A stretch of 64,000 nucleotides of DNA from Gillisella vitis (lineage in GTDB: Bacteria; Pseudomonadota; Alphaproteobacteria; Rhizobiales; Rhizobiaceae), in assembly GCF_021559775.1 (NCBI RefSeq), contig NZ_CP056048.1, forward strand, positions 994,501 to 1,058,500, in the 5' to 3' direction. Positions 45,616 to 53,932 of this stretch are shown here, piece by piece. Position 1 is the stretch's first letter. Every line of letters starts with the position of its first letter. The notes beneath the pieces are model-generated. The model saw only the letters and a program-made list of their open reading frames with translations. It did no database searches and was not told the origin of the DNA. Both the position numbers and the translations under genes were made by a program.

Positions 45616-46662
45616 TTATTCGGGCGGCAGGACGTGGGCGCTGCCGATGACGGACAAATAAGACAGATCTCCTGGCCTTGGCAGATCAAGGCGTGACATC
45701 CTCACGGAAAGGGGCTGCATTGCCACATCGTTACCCTGCAATTGCAAGGTCACCGTTCCACTTGCGCCTGAAAACTCGACATCCAGCACCCGCACTGGTC
45801 TGCTTGCATCTGTCATTGCCGGTTTGATGCAGATCTGCTCCGGTCGTAACATGATATCGCCGTTCCCAGTGTTGGCACCCTCCACCGGGATCGTTCCAAG
45901 CACGCAAGTGGCTTTCCCAGCTGATAAGACTGCTGGGAGAACGATGGCTTCGCCCAGGAAAAGGGCTGTTTGGCGGTCAATCGGTCGCTCGTAAAGCTCT
46001 CTGGGCGCGCCAGCCTGTACCAGCTTGCCATCGCGCAATACAGCAAGCTGATCCGCGAAGGACAATGCCTCTGTCTGGTCGTGGGTGACGAGAATGGTGG
46101 TGATCCCGGCGGCGGCCAGCAGTTTTGACACTGCCTTGCGCATGGTTTCTCTCAAGCCGGTGTCGAGTGCTGAAAACGGTTCATCCAGCAACATCAGTCG
46201 CGGTTGACGGCCGAGGGCGCGCGCTAGCGCCACCCGTTGCTGCTGGCCACCTGACAGTTGGTGGGGACGCCGGGCGAGCATGGTAGGATCGAGTTCGACC
46301 ATTTCGGCCAAATTCTTGATCCGTTCATCGCGGTTCTTCAACCCGCGTTCAAAGCCGAAACCGATATTGTCGGCAACACTCAAGTGGGGAAAAAGCGCGC
46401 CGTCCTGAGAGACGATGCCGATGCCGCGTTTATGGGCTGGCTGCATGAAGCCTGGCTCGGCTTGAAGAGCGCCGCCAAGGCTGATCCGGCCCGCGTCCGG
46501 CATTTCGAAGCCAGCGATCAACCGCAAAAGTGTGGTTTTCCCTGAGCCAGAAGGGCCGACGATGGCGGTGCGACTGCCTGCGGGAATAGCCAGCGAGACA
46601 TTGTTCAACGCCTGCACATGACCATACTGTTTGCTGACGGATTGAATATCGAGAAAGGTCAT
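45616..46662 (-). CDS. fbpC: Ferric iron ABC transporter ATP-binding protein
   Basis: A 348-residue ATPase of the FbpC/PotA group. Walker A GPSGSGKTT lies near 37-45, signature LSGGQQQRVALARAL near 138-152, and Walker B LMLLDEPFSALD near 158-169; a C-terminal regulatory TOBE-like domain follows. Its start overlaps the permease gene by 4 bases. Context with a ferric-binding protein and a fused permease supports Fe(III) uptake. Confidence 0.88.
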   Translation of the reverse strand: MTFLDIQSVSKQYGHVQALNNVSLAIPAGSRTAIVGPSGSGKTTLLRLIAGFEMPDAGRISLGGALQAEPGFMQPAHKRGIGIVSQDGALFPHLSVADNIGFGFERGLKNRDERIKNLAEMVELDPTMLARRPHQLSGGQQQRVALARALGRQPRLMLLDEPFSALDTGLRETMRKAVSKLLAAAGITTILVTHDQTEALSFADQLAVLRDGKLVQAGAPRELYERPIDRQTALFLGEAIVLPAVLSAGKATCVLGTIPVEGANTGNGDIMLRPEQICIKPAMTDASRPVRVLDVEFSGASGTVTLQLQGNDVAMQPLSVRMSRLDLPRPGDLSYLSVIGSAHVLPPE

Positions 46663-48200
46663 TGGCCAGCCGTGCGTTTGGATTGCGACTGCAAAAGCAG
46701 GGTAAGGGGCAGGGAGAGGACCACCATCATCAAGGCGAAGGGAGCCGCTGCCACATAGTCGATTTCGCTGGTCAGTGACCAGAATTTGGTGGCAAGCGTG
46801 TCGACCCCGTTGGGCGCCAGCATCAGCGTTGCGGTCAGTTCATTGGTGATGCCCATGGCAACCAGCGCGACACTGGCGGCGGCGCCCGGTGCTGCCAGTC
46901 GCATTGTTGTCAGCCAGACCGCTCGGGTCGGGCTTTTACCAAGGCTCATGGCGGCCCTTTCCAGTTCCACCGGAGCCTGCGAAATGCTGGAACGCAAACC
47001 TACCATGGCACGCGGCAGGAAAAGCAGGATATAGGCAGCGATGAGCGTGGCGAATGTTTGGTAGAAAGGCAGCGCTACCCGCACCGTGATGGTCACCAGC
47101 GCCAGCGCCACGACGACGCCGGGCAGAGAGCCGACATAATAATGGCAGGCCTCCAGCAGCTTTTGCAGGCGTCCCGGTGCGCGCACCGACAACCAGGCCA
47201 TCGGCGCTGCGGCTAGCATCGAGAGGATGCCGCCGGTCAGTGCCAGCACGATGGTTTCGACGAAGGCTGCGCCGACCATGTCATTCTGCCAGACACGCAA
47301 ACCGCCAATATAGAGCCACCGCAGCAGCGTATAGACAGGCACGCCAAGCGCCAAAACCGTTACGGTGAGCAGCAGCAGCAAGGCTGGAACGACAAATCCG
47401 CCCAGCTCGTGGCGCGGAGACGGCCGGATGGCGCCAGAGCCGACGCGTGCATAGCGTTCGCTGCCGCGCAGAACTCCGTCAAGACCCAAGAGCAGCAAGC
47501 AGCAGAAAACCAGAACGCCACTCAGCATATTGGCGGCGGGGCTGTTATAGGCCGATTGAAACTGATCGACGATGGCGGTCGCAAAGGTGTCGAACCGGAT
47601 CATCACGAACAAGCCGTATTCGGACAACAGGTGCAGCGCCACCAGCAATGCGCCCCCGAGAATGGCCAGACGCAATTGCGGCAAGACCACGCGGAAGAAG
47701 ACCTGCCACGGTCCAAGGCCGAGCGAGGCTGCTGCATCCTCTATGGCCGGATCGAGCCGGCGAAGAGAGGCGGCGACGGGTAAGTAGAGAAACGGGAAAT
47801 ACGCGAGCACCGAAATAAACACCGCGCTCCACAGCCCATGCATACCGGGGGAAATGCCGATCCAGGCATAGCTGTGCACAAAAGCTGGAACAGCAAGCGG
47901 CGTCACCATCAGCCAGGACCAAAGCCCGGCCCAGGGCAGGCGTGTCCGCTCAATCAGCCAGGCGAGGGCCACGGCAAGCACGATGGTAATGGGAATGGTT
48001 GCCGCTTCCAGCAGGACCGTATTGATCAGTAGGTCGCCGACACGACCACGAAAGACCAGGGCTTTCACCGTCTCCCAGCCGACATCGACCGTCACCCAGG
48101 CGATAAAGCCAAGTGGCACAAGGCTGAAGGCGGCCACGAATCCTGCAATCGCCAGAAGACCGATATGCCCGGCAGGCCGGTGCTGGCGCCCTGCCGTCAT
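46659..48200 (-). CDS. fbpB: Ferric iron ABC transporter permease, fused two-domain type
   Basis: A protein of about 513 residues with about 12 hydrophobic segments in two homologous halves, each with an EAA-type loop (IEDAAASLGLGPWQVFFRVV in the first half, LERAAMSLGKSPTRAVWLTT in the second). This duplicated form is typical of FbpB/SfuB ferric permeases. I choose the ATG at 48200; an in-frame TTG at 48245 is the alternative and neither has a clear ribosome site. It overlaps fbpC by 4 bases, and a terminator-like hairpin separates it from fbpA. Confidence 0.86.
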   Translation of the reverse strand: MTAGRQHRPAGHIGLLAIAGFVAAFSLVPLGFIAWVTVDVGWETVKALVFRGRVGDLLINTVLLEAATIPITIVLAVALAWLIERTRLPWAGLWSWLMVTPLAVPAFVHSYAWIGISPGMHGLWSAVFISVLAYFPFLYLPVAASLRRLDPAIEDAAASLGLGPWQVFFRVVLPQLRLAILGGALLVALHLLSEYGLFVMIRFDTFATAIVDQFQSAYNSPAANMLSGVLVFCCLLLLGLDGVLRGSERYARVGSGAIRPSPRHELGGFVVPALLLLLTVTVLALGVPVYTLLRWLYIGGLRVWQNDMVGAAFVETIVLALTGGILSMLAAAPMAWLSVRAPGRLQKLLEACHYYVGSLPGVVVALALVTITVRVALPFYQTFATLIAAYILLFLPRAMVGLRSSISQAPVELERAAMSLGKSPTRAVWLTTMRLAAPGAAASVALVAMGITNELTATLMLAPNGVDTLATKFWSLTSEIDYVAAAPFALMMVVLSLPLTLLLQSQSKRTAGQ

Positions 48201-48311
48201 CCCTGTCTGCGCTTTGGGCGCTGTTCGCCTATTGTCCTGCAACAACGGTATTCGATCTTCTTGTTATGGCAATATCGATGCGGGCGTTTCCGGAAAAGCC
48301 AAATTGACTCT

Positions 48312-48341
48312 AAAAAAGGCAATCGCCGATTGGCGATTGCC
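48312..48341 (-). terminator. Terminator/attenuator between fbpA and fbpB
   Basis: On the minus strand a 10-11-bp stem (ggcaatcgcc / ggcgattgcc) is followed by TTTTTTAG. It lies about 110 bases after the fbpA stop and 110 before the fbpB start, in the direction of transcription. It probably lets most transcripts end after fbpA, giving more binding protein than membrane parts. Confidence 0.78.
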
Positions 48342-48450
48342 CTAAGCCTTTCTTGAGGGAAAGACAATAGTTTCGAAGTGAAGGTGACGTCTGGCAACCG
48401 ACCGGGCCGGTTGCCGTAACGCGTGCCGACTGCTTTAGAGAATAGCTGGA

Positions 48451-49473
48451 TTAGAGAATCCCGGCCGCCGTCATCATTTCAGTGACCTTCTTGCTGTTCA
48501 GCTTGGTCGGCTCCACCTTCGGTGCATCCAAATCCTTGATCGGAACCAGCTTGGCATTCGATTCTGCACCCTTGCCGACGGCATATTCATAGGATGTGCC
48601 GGTTTTCAGGATCGCCTGGCCTTCCTTGCTGGTGATGAATTTCAAGAAGGCCTGGGCATCCTTCATATGTTGGGTGGACTTGATGATGCCGCCGCCGGAA
48701 ATGCTGAGAAAGGCGCCGGGGTCCTGATGCTTGAAATAATGCAGTGCCACGTTGCCGCTGTTTTCTGCGGTCTTGGCCTGATCGCCGAACCAGTAATAAT
48801 GATAGATCACCGCGCCTTCGACTTCACCGGCGTTCACGGCCTTCATGGCAACGCTGTTGCCCTTGTAGAAGGTCGCATTTTCCTTCAAGGCCTTCAGCCA
48901 CTTGGCGGTCGCTTCCTCACCCTTCAGCTCCAGCAGGGCGCTGACGATGGCCTGGAAATCCGCACCTGATGGAGAGGCTGCCCAACGGCCTTTCCACGCC
49001 GGATCGGCAAGATCGAGCAGGGATTTTGGCAGCTTATCTTCGCTGAGCTTGGTCTTGTCATAGGCAAACACCGTGGAGCGGGCAGCAATGCCGATCCATT
49101 GGCCATTGGCTGGACGAAACTCTTCCGGCACTTGCGCCAGAGTATCGGTATCAACAGGAGCAAACAGGCCAGCTTGATCGACCAGCGTCATGGCTGGCGA
49201 ATTTTCCGTCAGAAACACATCGGCTGGTGAGGCTTCGCCTTCCTGCAAGAGCTGATTGGCAAATTGCATATCGCTGCCCTGGCGCATCGTGACCTTGATG
49301 CCCGTCTGCTTGGTAAAGGCCTCGACCCATTCCCGGCCTAGGCTTTCGTGCTGGGCATTGTAAACCACAATGCCGTCGCCGTCGGCGGCGAAAGCCGGCA
49401 CAATTGCAGTCGTGGCGAAGAGGGCGGAAAGAACAGCCATAGCGCGGAGGTTGGAAATACGAGAGATTTTCAA
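48451..49473 (-). CDS. fbpA: Ferric iron-binding periplasmic protein
   Basis: A 340-residue binding protein. A signal peptide spans about 1-29 (AVLSALFATTAIVPAFA). The mature start carries VYNAQHESL, with His 42 at the place of the FbpA iron-ligand His, and a YHYYW motif near residues 222-226 gives the two ligand Tyr residues. This is the class that binds bare Fe(III) in the periplasm. A RirA-like box lies upstream. It is separated from the permease by a terminator. Confidence 0.9.
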   Translation of the reverse strand: MKISRISNLRAMAVLSALFATTAIVPAFAADGDGIVVYNAQHESLGREWVEAFTKQTGIKVTMRQGSDMQFANQLLQEGEASPADVFLTENSPAMTLVDQAGLFAPVDTDTLAQVPEEFRPANGQWIGIAARSTVFAYDKTKLSEDKLPKSLLDLADPAWKGRWAASPSGADFQAIVSALLELKGEEATAKWLKALKENATFYKGNSVAMKAVNAGEVEGAVIYHYYWFGDQAKTAENSGNVALHYFKHQDPGAFLSISGGGIIKSTQHMKDAQAFLKFITSKEGQAILKTGTSYEYAVGKGAESNAKLVPIKDLDAPKVEPTKLNSKKVTEMMTAAGIL

Positions 49474-49533
49474 GTCAGTCTCCTTGTCGAAGGGCAGAAG
49501 GAAGTTACAAATCTGGACCTTGGTTAGGTAAGC

Positions 49534-49548
49534 TGAGTATTAAAGTCA
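49534..49548 (-). promoter_or_regulatory. RirA-type iron-responsive operator upstream of fbpA
   Basis: The motif TGA-N9-TCA, the iron-responsive operator recognised by RirA in rhizobia, occurs 61 bases before the fbpA start, within a TTGACT...-type promoter element on the minus strand (TTGACTTTAATACTCA). Iron-replete repression of fbpABC is the expected effect. Confidence 0.65.
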
Positions 49549-49771
49549 AGTTACTCTCGGTTGGGAAGTGTGTGGCCGCTGAACGGCTTAGCTGTATCCG
49601 GCGCCTAAAACGACTGTTGGATACGCCTATGGCCGTGGGAATGAAGGGCTCGATGCCCTTTTATCGCACGCTATCGCATTATGGGTGCAACCGGTTCTGC
49701 GTTCCGGATCACAATGAATTGTAATGTGGAGAACGGAAACGTTGATTTGGGAGGGCTAATCCAGACGCCTA

Positions 49772-51952
49772 TCAAGGCGCGTTGGCGGCCTTTGCGGATA
49801 GGGTTGAGGCCGCAGCAGCATCACTGATTGTCGTTCCATCGGAGCGTACGACGACAGCATTGGAAGCGAGATTGAGCCCTGCGGCCTTGAAGGCGGCGAG
49901 TAGACGCTTGATACCTTCGCGCTTGATCAGGCTGGGATTGCCGGGCCGGCAAGTGAACTTGAAGCGGATGACCATGGAATTCTCATTGACCTCCTGTATG
50001 CCCTGCATTTTGAGAGGTATAAGAAAATCACCCGCAAATTCCGGCTCTTCCAGCAGTGACAGACCGACTTTCTTGGCCGTCTTGCGGATCATTTCCAGAT
50101 CGGCGTCGCGGTCGAAGCGCAATTCGAATTTAATCGTGCCCCAATCGCGACTGTAGTTGGTAACGGCGGCGATCTGGCCAAAAGGTACTGTATGCACAGG
50201 CCCATTGTGGTGGCGCAAACGAACGGAGCGCAGGGAAATCTGCTCGACAGTGCCCTGTAGCTTGCCAACATCGATATATTCATCGATCCTGAAGGCGTCT
50301 TCCGCCAGGAAGAATATGCCGGAAACGACATCCTTGACGAGCGCTTGCGATCCGAAAGAGACGGCAAGGCCAAGCACGCCGAAGCCTGCGAGAAGCGGCG
50401 CGACATTGACGCCGAGTGAGGACAGGATGACCAGGAGTGCGACGGCGAGAACCGCACCCATAACCAGATTGCGCACGACAGGCAGAACTGTCGACAACCG
50501 GCTGGTGGTTTTCTGTTCGCCATCGTCCTCGTGACCCGGCAGTTTGACGGTATTGACGGGGGATATGGTCTCGAAAAACTTCCAGAGGAAGCCGCAGACA
50601 AAGGCGCTACAGACAATGGTAATGCCAAATTGCTGTAAATGGTTCAGCCAGTAGGAGGCATCCACCCCGGCATTGGCCAGAAGCGGTTGCCACAAGATGA
50701 CGGTGATGTGAATTCCGATCAGCCAGATTGCCCCGGTAAATGGGATGCGCAAGGCCCAGAGCAGGACCGAATGGAAGCCCGGACCATAGACGGCTTCCCG
50801 TCGTATTGCCAGATATTGAAACAAGCCTGAGACACCGCGATGCAGGATGGGAATCAGTATGAACACTATCTGGCTGATGCCCGACACGCGCACCCAGAGG
50901 ACGTTTTGAGCCGTGCCGGCGACCAGAAGACCGAGCAGCCATATAATTATTGTGGAGACGATGTAGAAATTGGCGATGAGATTGCCGGTAATACGCTGCC
51001 ATCCGTTGGCATGGCCGGAATGAGAATTGGCGATGTCGCTCCGTCCGACGATAAACCAGACCAGCAGATAGGCGGTGATGATGGTGGAACTGAGGAACAG
51101 CCAGCCATCCACCGCCATCGGGGCAAGCCCGCGGGCATCGGCCAGATTGAGGCTGCTATGGGTAAAGCCGGACAGAAAGCCGAAGCCCACCATCATTTTT
51201 AAATGCCAGGACGGGTCGGCAATATCGAATAACGGTTCCAAACCATTGATCCTGGCAAAGAGCAGGCGTCCGAAACTGGCAAAAATCGCGGTCGTCATGG
51301 CAATATGAATGAAGCTAGAGGTGACCTCCTTGCCAAATGAGCCGGAGACCATGCCCATATGGGCGCCATTGCGCGCCAAAACCACGAAGATGACCACCGC
51401 AAGTAGATCTCCCGCGAGCCGCAGGCCTGCCAATGAGACCTTGGCAAGTAGCCCTCGGTCCGGCCTGAGACGGGGCATGAGCCTTGCGAACGCCATCAGA
51501 AACACTGCTGATGTCGCGAGCCCGGCAACGATGGCGCCAGCGGCCGTCAGGCTGAGTTCCTTCATACCCGTTTGCTCTTCATGCAAAGATTGCATGCTGT
51601 TGCTAAACGCCGCTGGCAAGCTTTGCAGGCCGGTCAATGCGACGGTCCCGCCGCGCCGAAGGGCAGTTGCCACTTCCCCGTAGGCAGCCGTCATCATGTC
51701 GGCTTCCATCGTGGCGGAACCCGTCTGCGCAGTTTGGGCAGTGGTTACTTCGGGTGACGGGGACGATACAGGGGTGATTGCGGGTAGGGCTTGCTGGGGC
51801 ACTAGATTGTTCTGTTCCGCTGCAGCTTTGGCCGGACCCTTAGCGCTGTCTTGCGCGGCAACCCCTGACATTAATCCACTGAAGAGGCTTGTGAGGAGGA
51901 GGATGGCGATGATCAGGCCGGTATGCCGGCACCTTGCGATAAGCTGTGTCAT
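49772..51952 (-). CDS. MscS-family mechanosensitive ion channel, large form
   Basis: A 726-residue membrane protein. A signal peptide covers about 1-34, then roughly ten hydrophobic segments lead to the conserved MscS core at about 480-690: the pore helix VNVAPLLAGFGVLGLAVSFG and the beta domain with GTVEQISLRSVRLRHHNG and VPFGQIAAVTNYSRDW. Long MscS forms gate on membrane tension or take part in osmotic adaptation. The ATG at 51952 follows a GGGGGGAAGAG site; an in-frame ATG 24 bases upstream is less likely. It stands alone between fbpA and the BA14K gene. Confidence 0.87.
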   Translation of the reverse strand: MTQLIARCRHTGLIIAILLLTSLFSGLMSGVAAQDSAKGPAKAAAEQNNLVPQQALPAITPVSSPSPEVTTAQTAQTGSATMEADMMTAAYGEVATALRRGGTVALTGLQSLPAAFSNSMQSLHEEQTGMKELSLTAAGAIVAGLATSAVFLMAFARLMPRLRPDRGLLAKVSLAGLRLAGDLLAVVIFVVLARNGAHMGMVSGSFGKEVTSSFIHIAMTTAIFASFGRLLFARINGLEPLFDIADPSWHLKMMVGFGFLSGFTHSSLNLADARGLAPMAVDGWLFLSSTIITAYLLVWFIVGRSDIANSHSGHANGWQRITGNLIANFYIVSTIIIWLLGLLVAGTAQNVLWVRVSGISQIVFILIPILHRGVSGLFQYLAIRREAVYGPGFHSVLLWALRIPFTGAIWLIGIHITVILWQPLLANAGVDASYWLNHLQQFGITIVCSAFVCGFLWKFFETISPVNTVKLPGHEDDGEQKTTSRLSTVLPVVRNLVMGAVLAVALLVILSSLGVNVAPLLAGFGVLGLAVSFGSQALVKDVVSGIFFLAEDAFRIDEYIDVGKLQGTVEQISLRSVRLRHHNGPVHTVPFGQIAAVTNYSRDWGTIKFELRFDRDADLEMIRKTAKKVGLSLLEEPEFAGDFLIPLKMQGIQEVNENSMVIRFKFTCRPGNPSLIKREGIKRLLAAFKAAGLNLASNAVVVRSDGTTISDAAAASTLSAKAANAP

Positions 51953-52061
51953 CTCTTCCCCCCGGCGTTTAGCCATCCGGCTATGCTATGCCTTGGGAAG
52001 TATTAGCGCGATTTTCTGAAAAATCAGCAAAGCCATCGCGATGCGATAGGAATTTTCATGC

Positions 52062-52095
52062 AAAAATGGCGCGAAACCGAGTCTCGCGCCATTTT
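52062..52095 (-). terminator. Rho-independent terminator of the BA14K gene
   Basis: A 12-bp stem (aaaatggcgcga / tcgcgccatttt) with a 9-base loop, followed by TTTTTG on the minus strand, lies 19 bases after the BA14K stop. Confidence 0.8.
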
Positions 52096-52113
52096 CCAGT
52101 TATTAGGAGATGT

Positions 52114-52587
52114 TTACGGTGAAACGCATTGGCGGCGTGGGCCGTTATTGGGCTGGAACGTATTGTCCGAGGCCCGGTAGGACCGGTAGCGATTATAGCA
52201 CCATTGAGTATGCGAGTTTCCACCTTGTGGCCGTGCGCTGAGAGCGCCGCCAATGATGGCACCTGCAGCCAATCCACCGATAATTGCGCCCGCATTGCTG
52301 CGGTTATGGCGACGGTGATATCTGTCACGATCATAACGGTTATAGTTACGGCGACCATCCCAATTGCGATCGCTATGGCGACGTGGACCAGGAACATAGC
52401 GACGCTGGCGACGATCGTCAGCCCAACTATTTTCCGCGACCTGGACGCCGCCCTGTGCTGTGGCACCGGGAACACTCTGCGTCTGTGCAGGTTGCGAAAG
52501 CGATGTTGGTGCGGCGGATGCGCCAACCGGCGCCATACCTGTCAGCAGTGTCGCGGCTGACAGCAGAATTGCGGCAATTTTTTTCAT
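52114..52587 (-). CDS. BA14K family protein
   Basis: A 157-residue exported protein. A signal peptide (about 1-25, AAILLSAATLLTG core) is followed by a basic Arg/Asp/Tyr-rich linker, a Gly/Ala membrane-like stretch (AIIGGLAAGAIIGGAL, about 111-126), and the C-terminal BA14K motif WCYNRYRSYRASDNTFQP. The family is named after a Brucella 14-kDa immunoreactive lectin-like protein and is common in Rhizobiales. The ATG at 52587 is chosen since it begins the signal peptide. The start of a longer reading lacks support. Confidence 0.85.
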   Translation of the reverse strand: MKKIAAILLSAATLLTGMAPVGASAAPTSLSQPAQTQSVPGATAQGGVQVAENSWADDRRQRRYVPGPRRHSDRNWDGRRNYNRYDRDRYHRRHNRSNAGAIIGGLAAGAIIGGALSARPQGGNSHTQWCYNRYRSYRASDNTFQPNNGPRRQCVSP

Positions 52588-52809
52588 TTCCTCACCTGTT
52601 TCCGTCTTTGATTTCACCGGTAAACTGTTTGCCAGCAAGAAAAGTTCCTTGGTCTGCGAGTTTAGGGTCTCGCATTTTAGGGAATATGCCGATGCATAAG
52701 GAATGGCGTCTTACCTCTAGGTGAAAAGCGTGCGTAAAACTCAGCTTTTCGGGAACAAAATCCTCTGTGGAGGCTTTATTGCGGACTTCACAAACGCGAG
52801 CGGTTCTCG

Positions 52810-53172
52810 ATGAAATATGTTCTCCCAATTCTATTGGCCACAGCCATGCCAGCCATGGCCCAATCGCCGCAGCTCGAGCAGGCTTGTCATACGGTGCTGC
52901 AAAATTTTCTGATGAAGCCGGATGTGAAAATCGGCCAGACACAGAGCTTTCCTGAATTGACCCCTCCAGGAGCACGAATCAGCTTTTCCGAGCGACAGGA
53001 TGTCGACGCCACGAAGATGGATGACGTCATCGATTGCGAGTTTCAAAAATCGACCGCACCTTTCGGTCTGACCAAATTCTGCATCTCCAGCACGTGCTAT
53101 TCGCAAGGTGAGCGCGCCGACGACCGCCGCCGCCGTTTCGAGGAAATGCAGGCGTTGATGAACAGGAAGTAA
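52810..53172 (+). CDS. Small secreted protein, 120 aa, function unknown
   Basis: A 120-residue protein with a signal peptide at 1-17 (MKYVLPILLATAMPAMA). The mature part is polar and has four Cys residues (near 26, 77, 91 and 96) that could form two disulphides. I do not recognise the family. It lies between the BA14K gene (divergent) and a small membrane protein gene on the same strand. Codon use looks like that of its neighbours. Confidence 0.68.
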   Translation: MKYVLPILLATAMPAMAQSPQLEQACHTVLQNFLMKPDVKIGQTQSFPELTPPGARISFSERQDVDATKMDDVIDCEFQKSTAPFGLTKFCISSTCYSQGERADDRRRRFEEMQALMNRK

Positions 53173-53282
53173 CAGCTCTGATGCATTTCCTTGAGGCGTA
53201 GCCGAGAGGATGGTGGCGTTTCAGAGCGTGGGTAAGCGCGCCCGACAAAAACCAATAAATCCAAACACAATTTTGAGGTGAC

Positions 53283-53444
53283 ATGACTCAACACGCTAGC
53301 AAACCAAGACGTCGCATGCAGATTTTCGTCGGCTCCCTTTTCATCATTGGCTGCCTTATCGGTGGCTACTATGTGATTGGCTATCATCCCGGTGAAGTGG
53401 AACCAGAAAACCCACTCAACAGCTCCAGCCAAACCAATCCGTAA
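53283..53444 (+). CDS. Small single-span membrane protein, 53 aa
   Basis: A short frame with a GAGGTG ribosome site 4-5 bases before the ATG. A basic start (KPRRRM, about 7-12) precedes one membrane span (FVGSLFIIGCLIGGYYVIGY, about 15-34), then an acidic, Asn/Ser-rich tail. The positive-inside pattern supports a real inner-membrane protein with its tail outside. I do not recognise the family. Its distance from the 120-aa gene is 110 bases, so co-transcription is possible. Confidence 0.6.
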   Translation: MTQHASKPRRRMQIFVGSLFIIGCLIGGYYVIGYHPGEVEPENPLNSSSQTNP

Positions 53445-53712
53445 TCTTTTCTTTCAGCATCTGAGCGAGATGCTAGAAGTAGATATTTCAGATATATAAG
53501 CGAAAACAATGCATTGTCGTGCAGTCGCTCTTCGTCAATGACGTTTCTGAAATCATCCACTCTCGGCGCAACAGTCCTCCTTGTAGAAAGGGCGGCTGTT
53601 GCGGAAATACCGCAGTCAGTGCGTTTTATCCCAAAATTGCAAATCACTTATTGGCTTCAGAATCGAGTCGATCTAAAAACCATTTATGTTCAACACCAAT
53701 CAGGGAGGCTTT

Positions 53713-53781
53713 ATGGCATATTTTTCCACCTCCCCGGTGGCCAGCGCCAATTTCATGTTGGCAGGCGCCATCCGCAGTTAA
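53713..53781 (+). CDS. Possible 22-aa leader peptide upstream of the ABC exporter
   Basis: A 22-codon frame (MAYFSTSPVASANFMLAGAIRS) has a strong AGGGAGG ribosome site about 5 bases upstream. A 7-bp hairpin follows just after the stop, and the ABC exporter gene starts 150 bases downstream. The layout suits a regulatory leader or a very small membrane-active peptide. The rest of the gap 53445-53932 holds no convincing gene. Evidence is by inspection only. Confidence 0.35.
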   Translation: MAYFSTSPVASANFMLAGAIRS

Positions 53782-53792
53782 GCTGCGTGTGC

Positions 53793-53811
53793 GTAACGGT
53801 CAGTCCGTTAC
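53793..53811 (+). other. Hairpin in the exporter leader region
   Basis: A 7-bp perfect stem (gtaacgg / ccgttac) with a 5-base loop lies 11 bases after the stop of the candidate leader peptide. It has no T-run. It may be part of a leader control structure before the ABC exporter. Confidence 0.35.
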
Positions 53812-53932
53812 CTTGTGTTGAATCCGGTTTGTCCGGGAATAGAATTTTCTCCCTCTAACGCCACTTTATCGCGTTTCCACGCGGTTTCCATTCTATTCAT
53901 ATGTCGGAGCCGGCTCGCGCCGGAATTTTCCT

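Noticed and set aside
49644..49662. A 6-bp hairpin followed by TTTT between fbpA and the MscS-type gene
   Set aside because: No plus-strand gene ends there and the stem is short, so a terminator call is not justified.
53514..53858. Two overlapping frames of about 100 codons in the gap before the ABC exporter
   Set aside because: No ribosome sites, biased composition and no recognisable pattern. Only the 22-codon frame inside has a good ribosome site.
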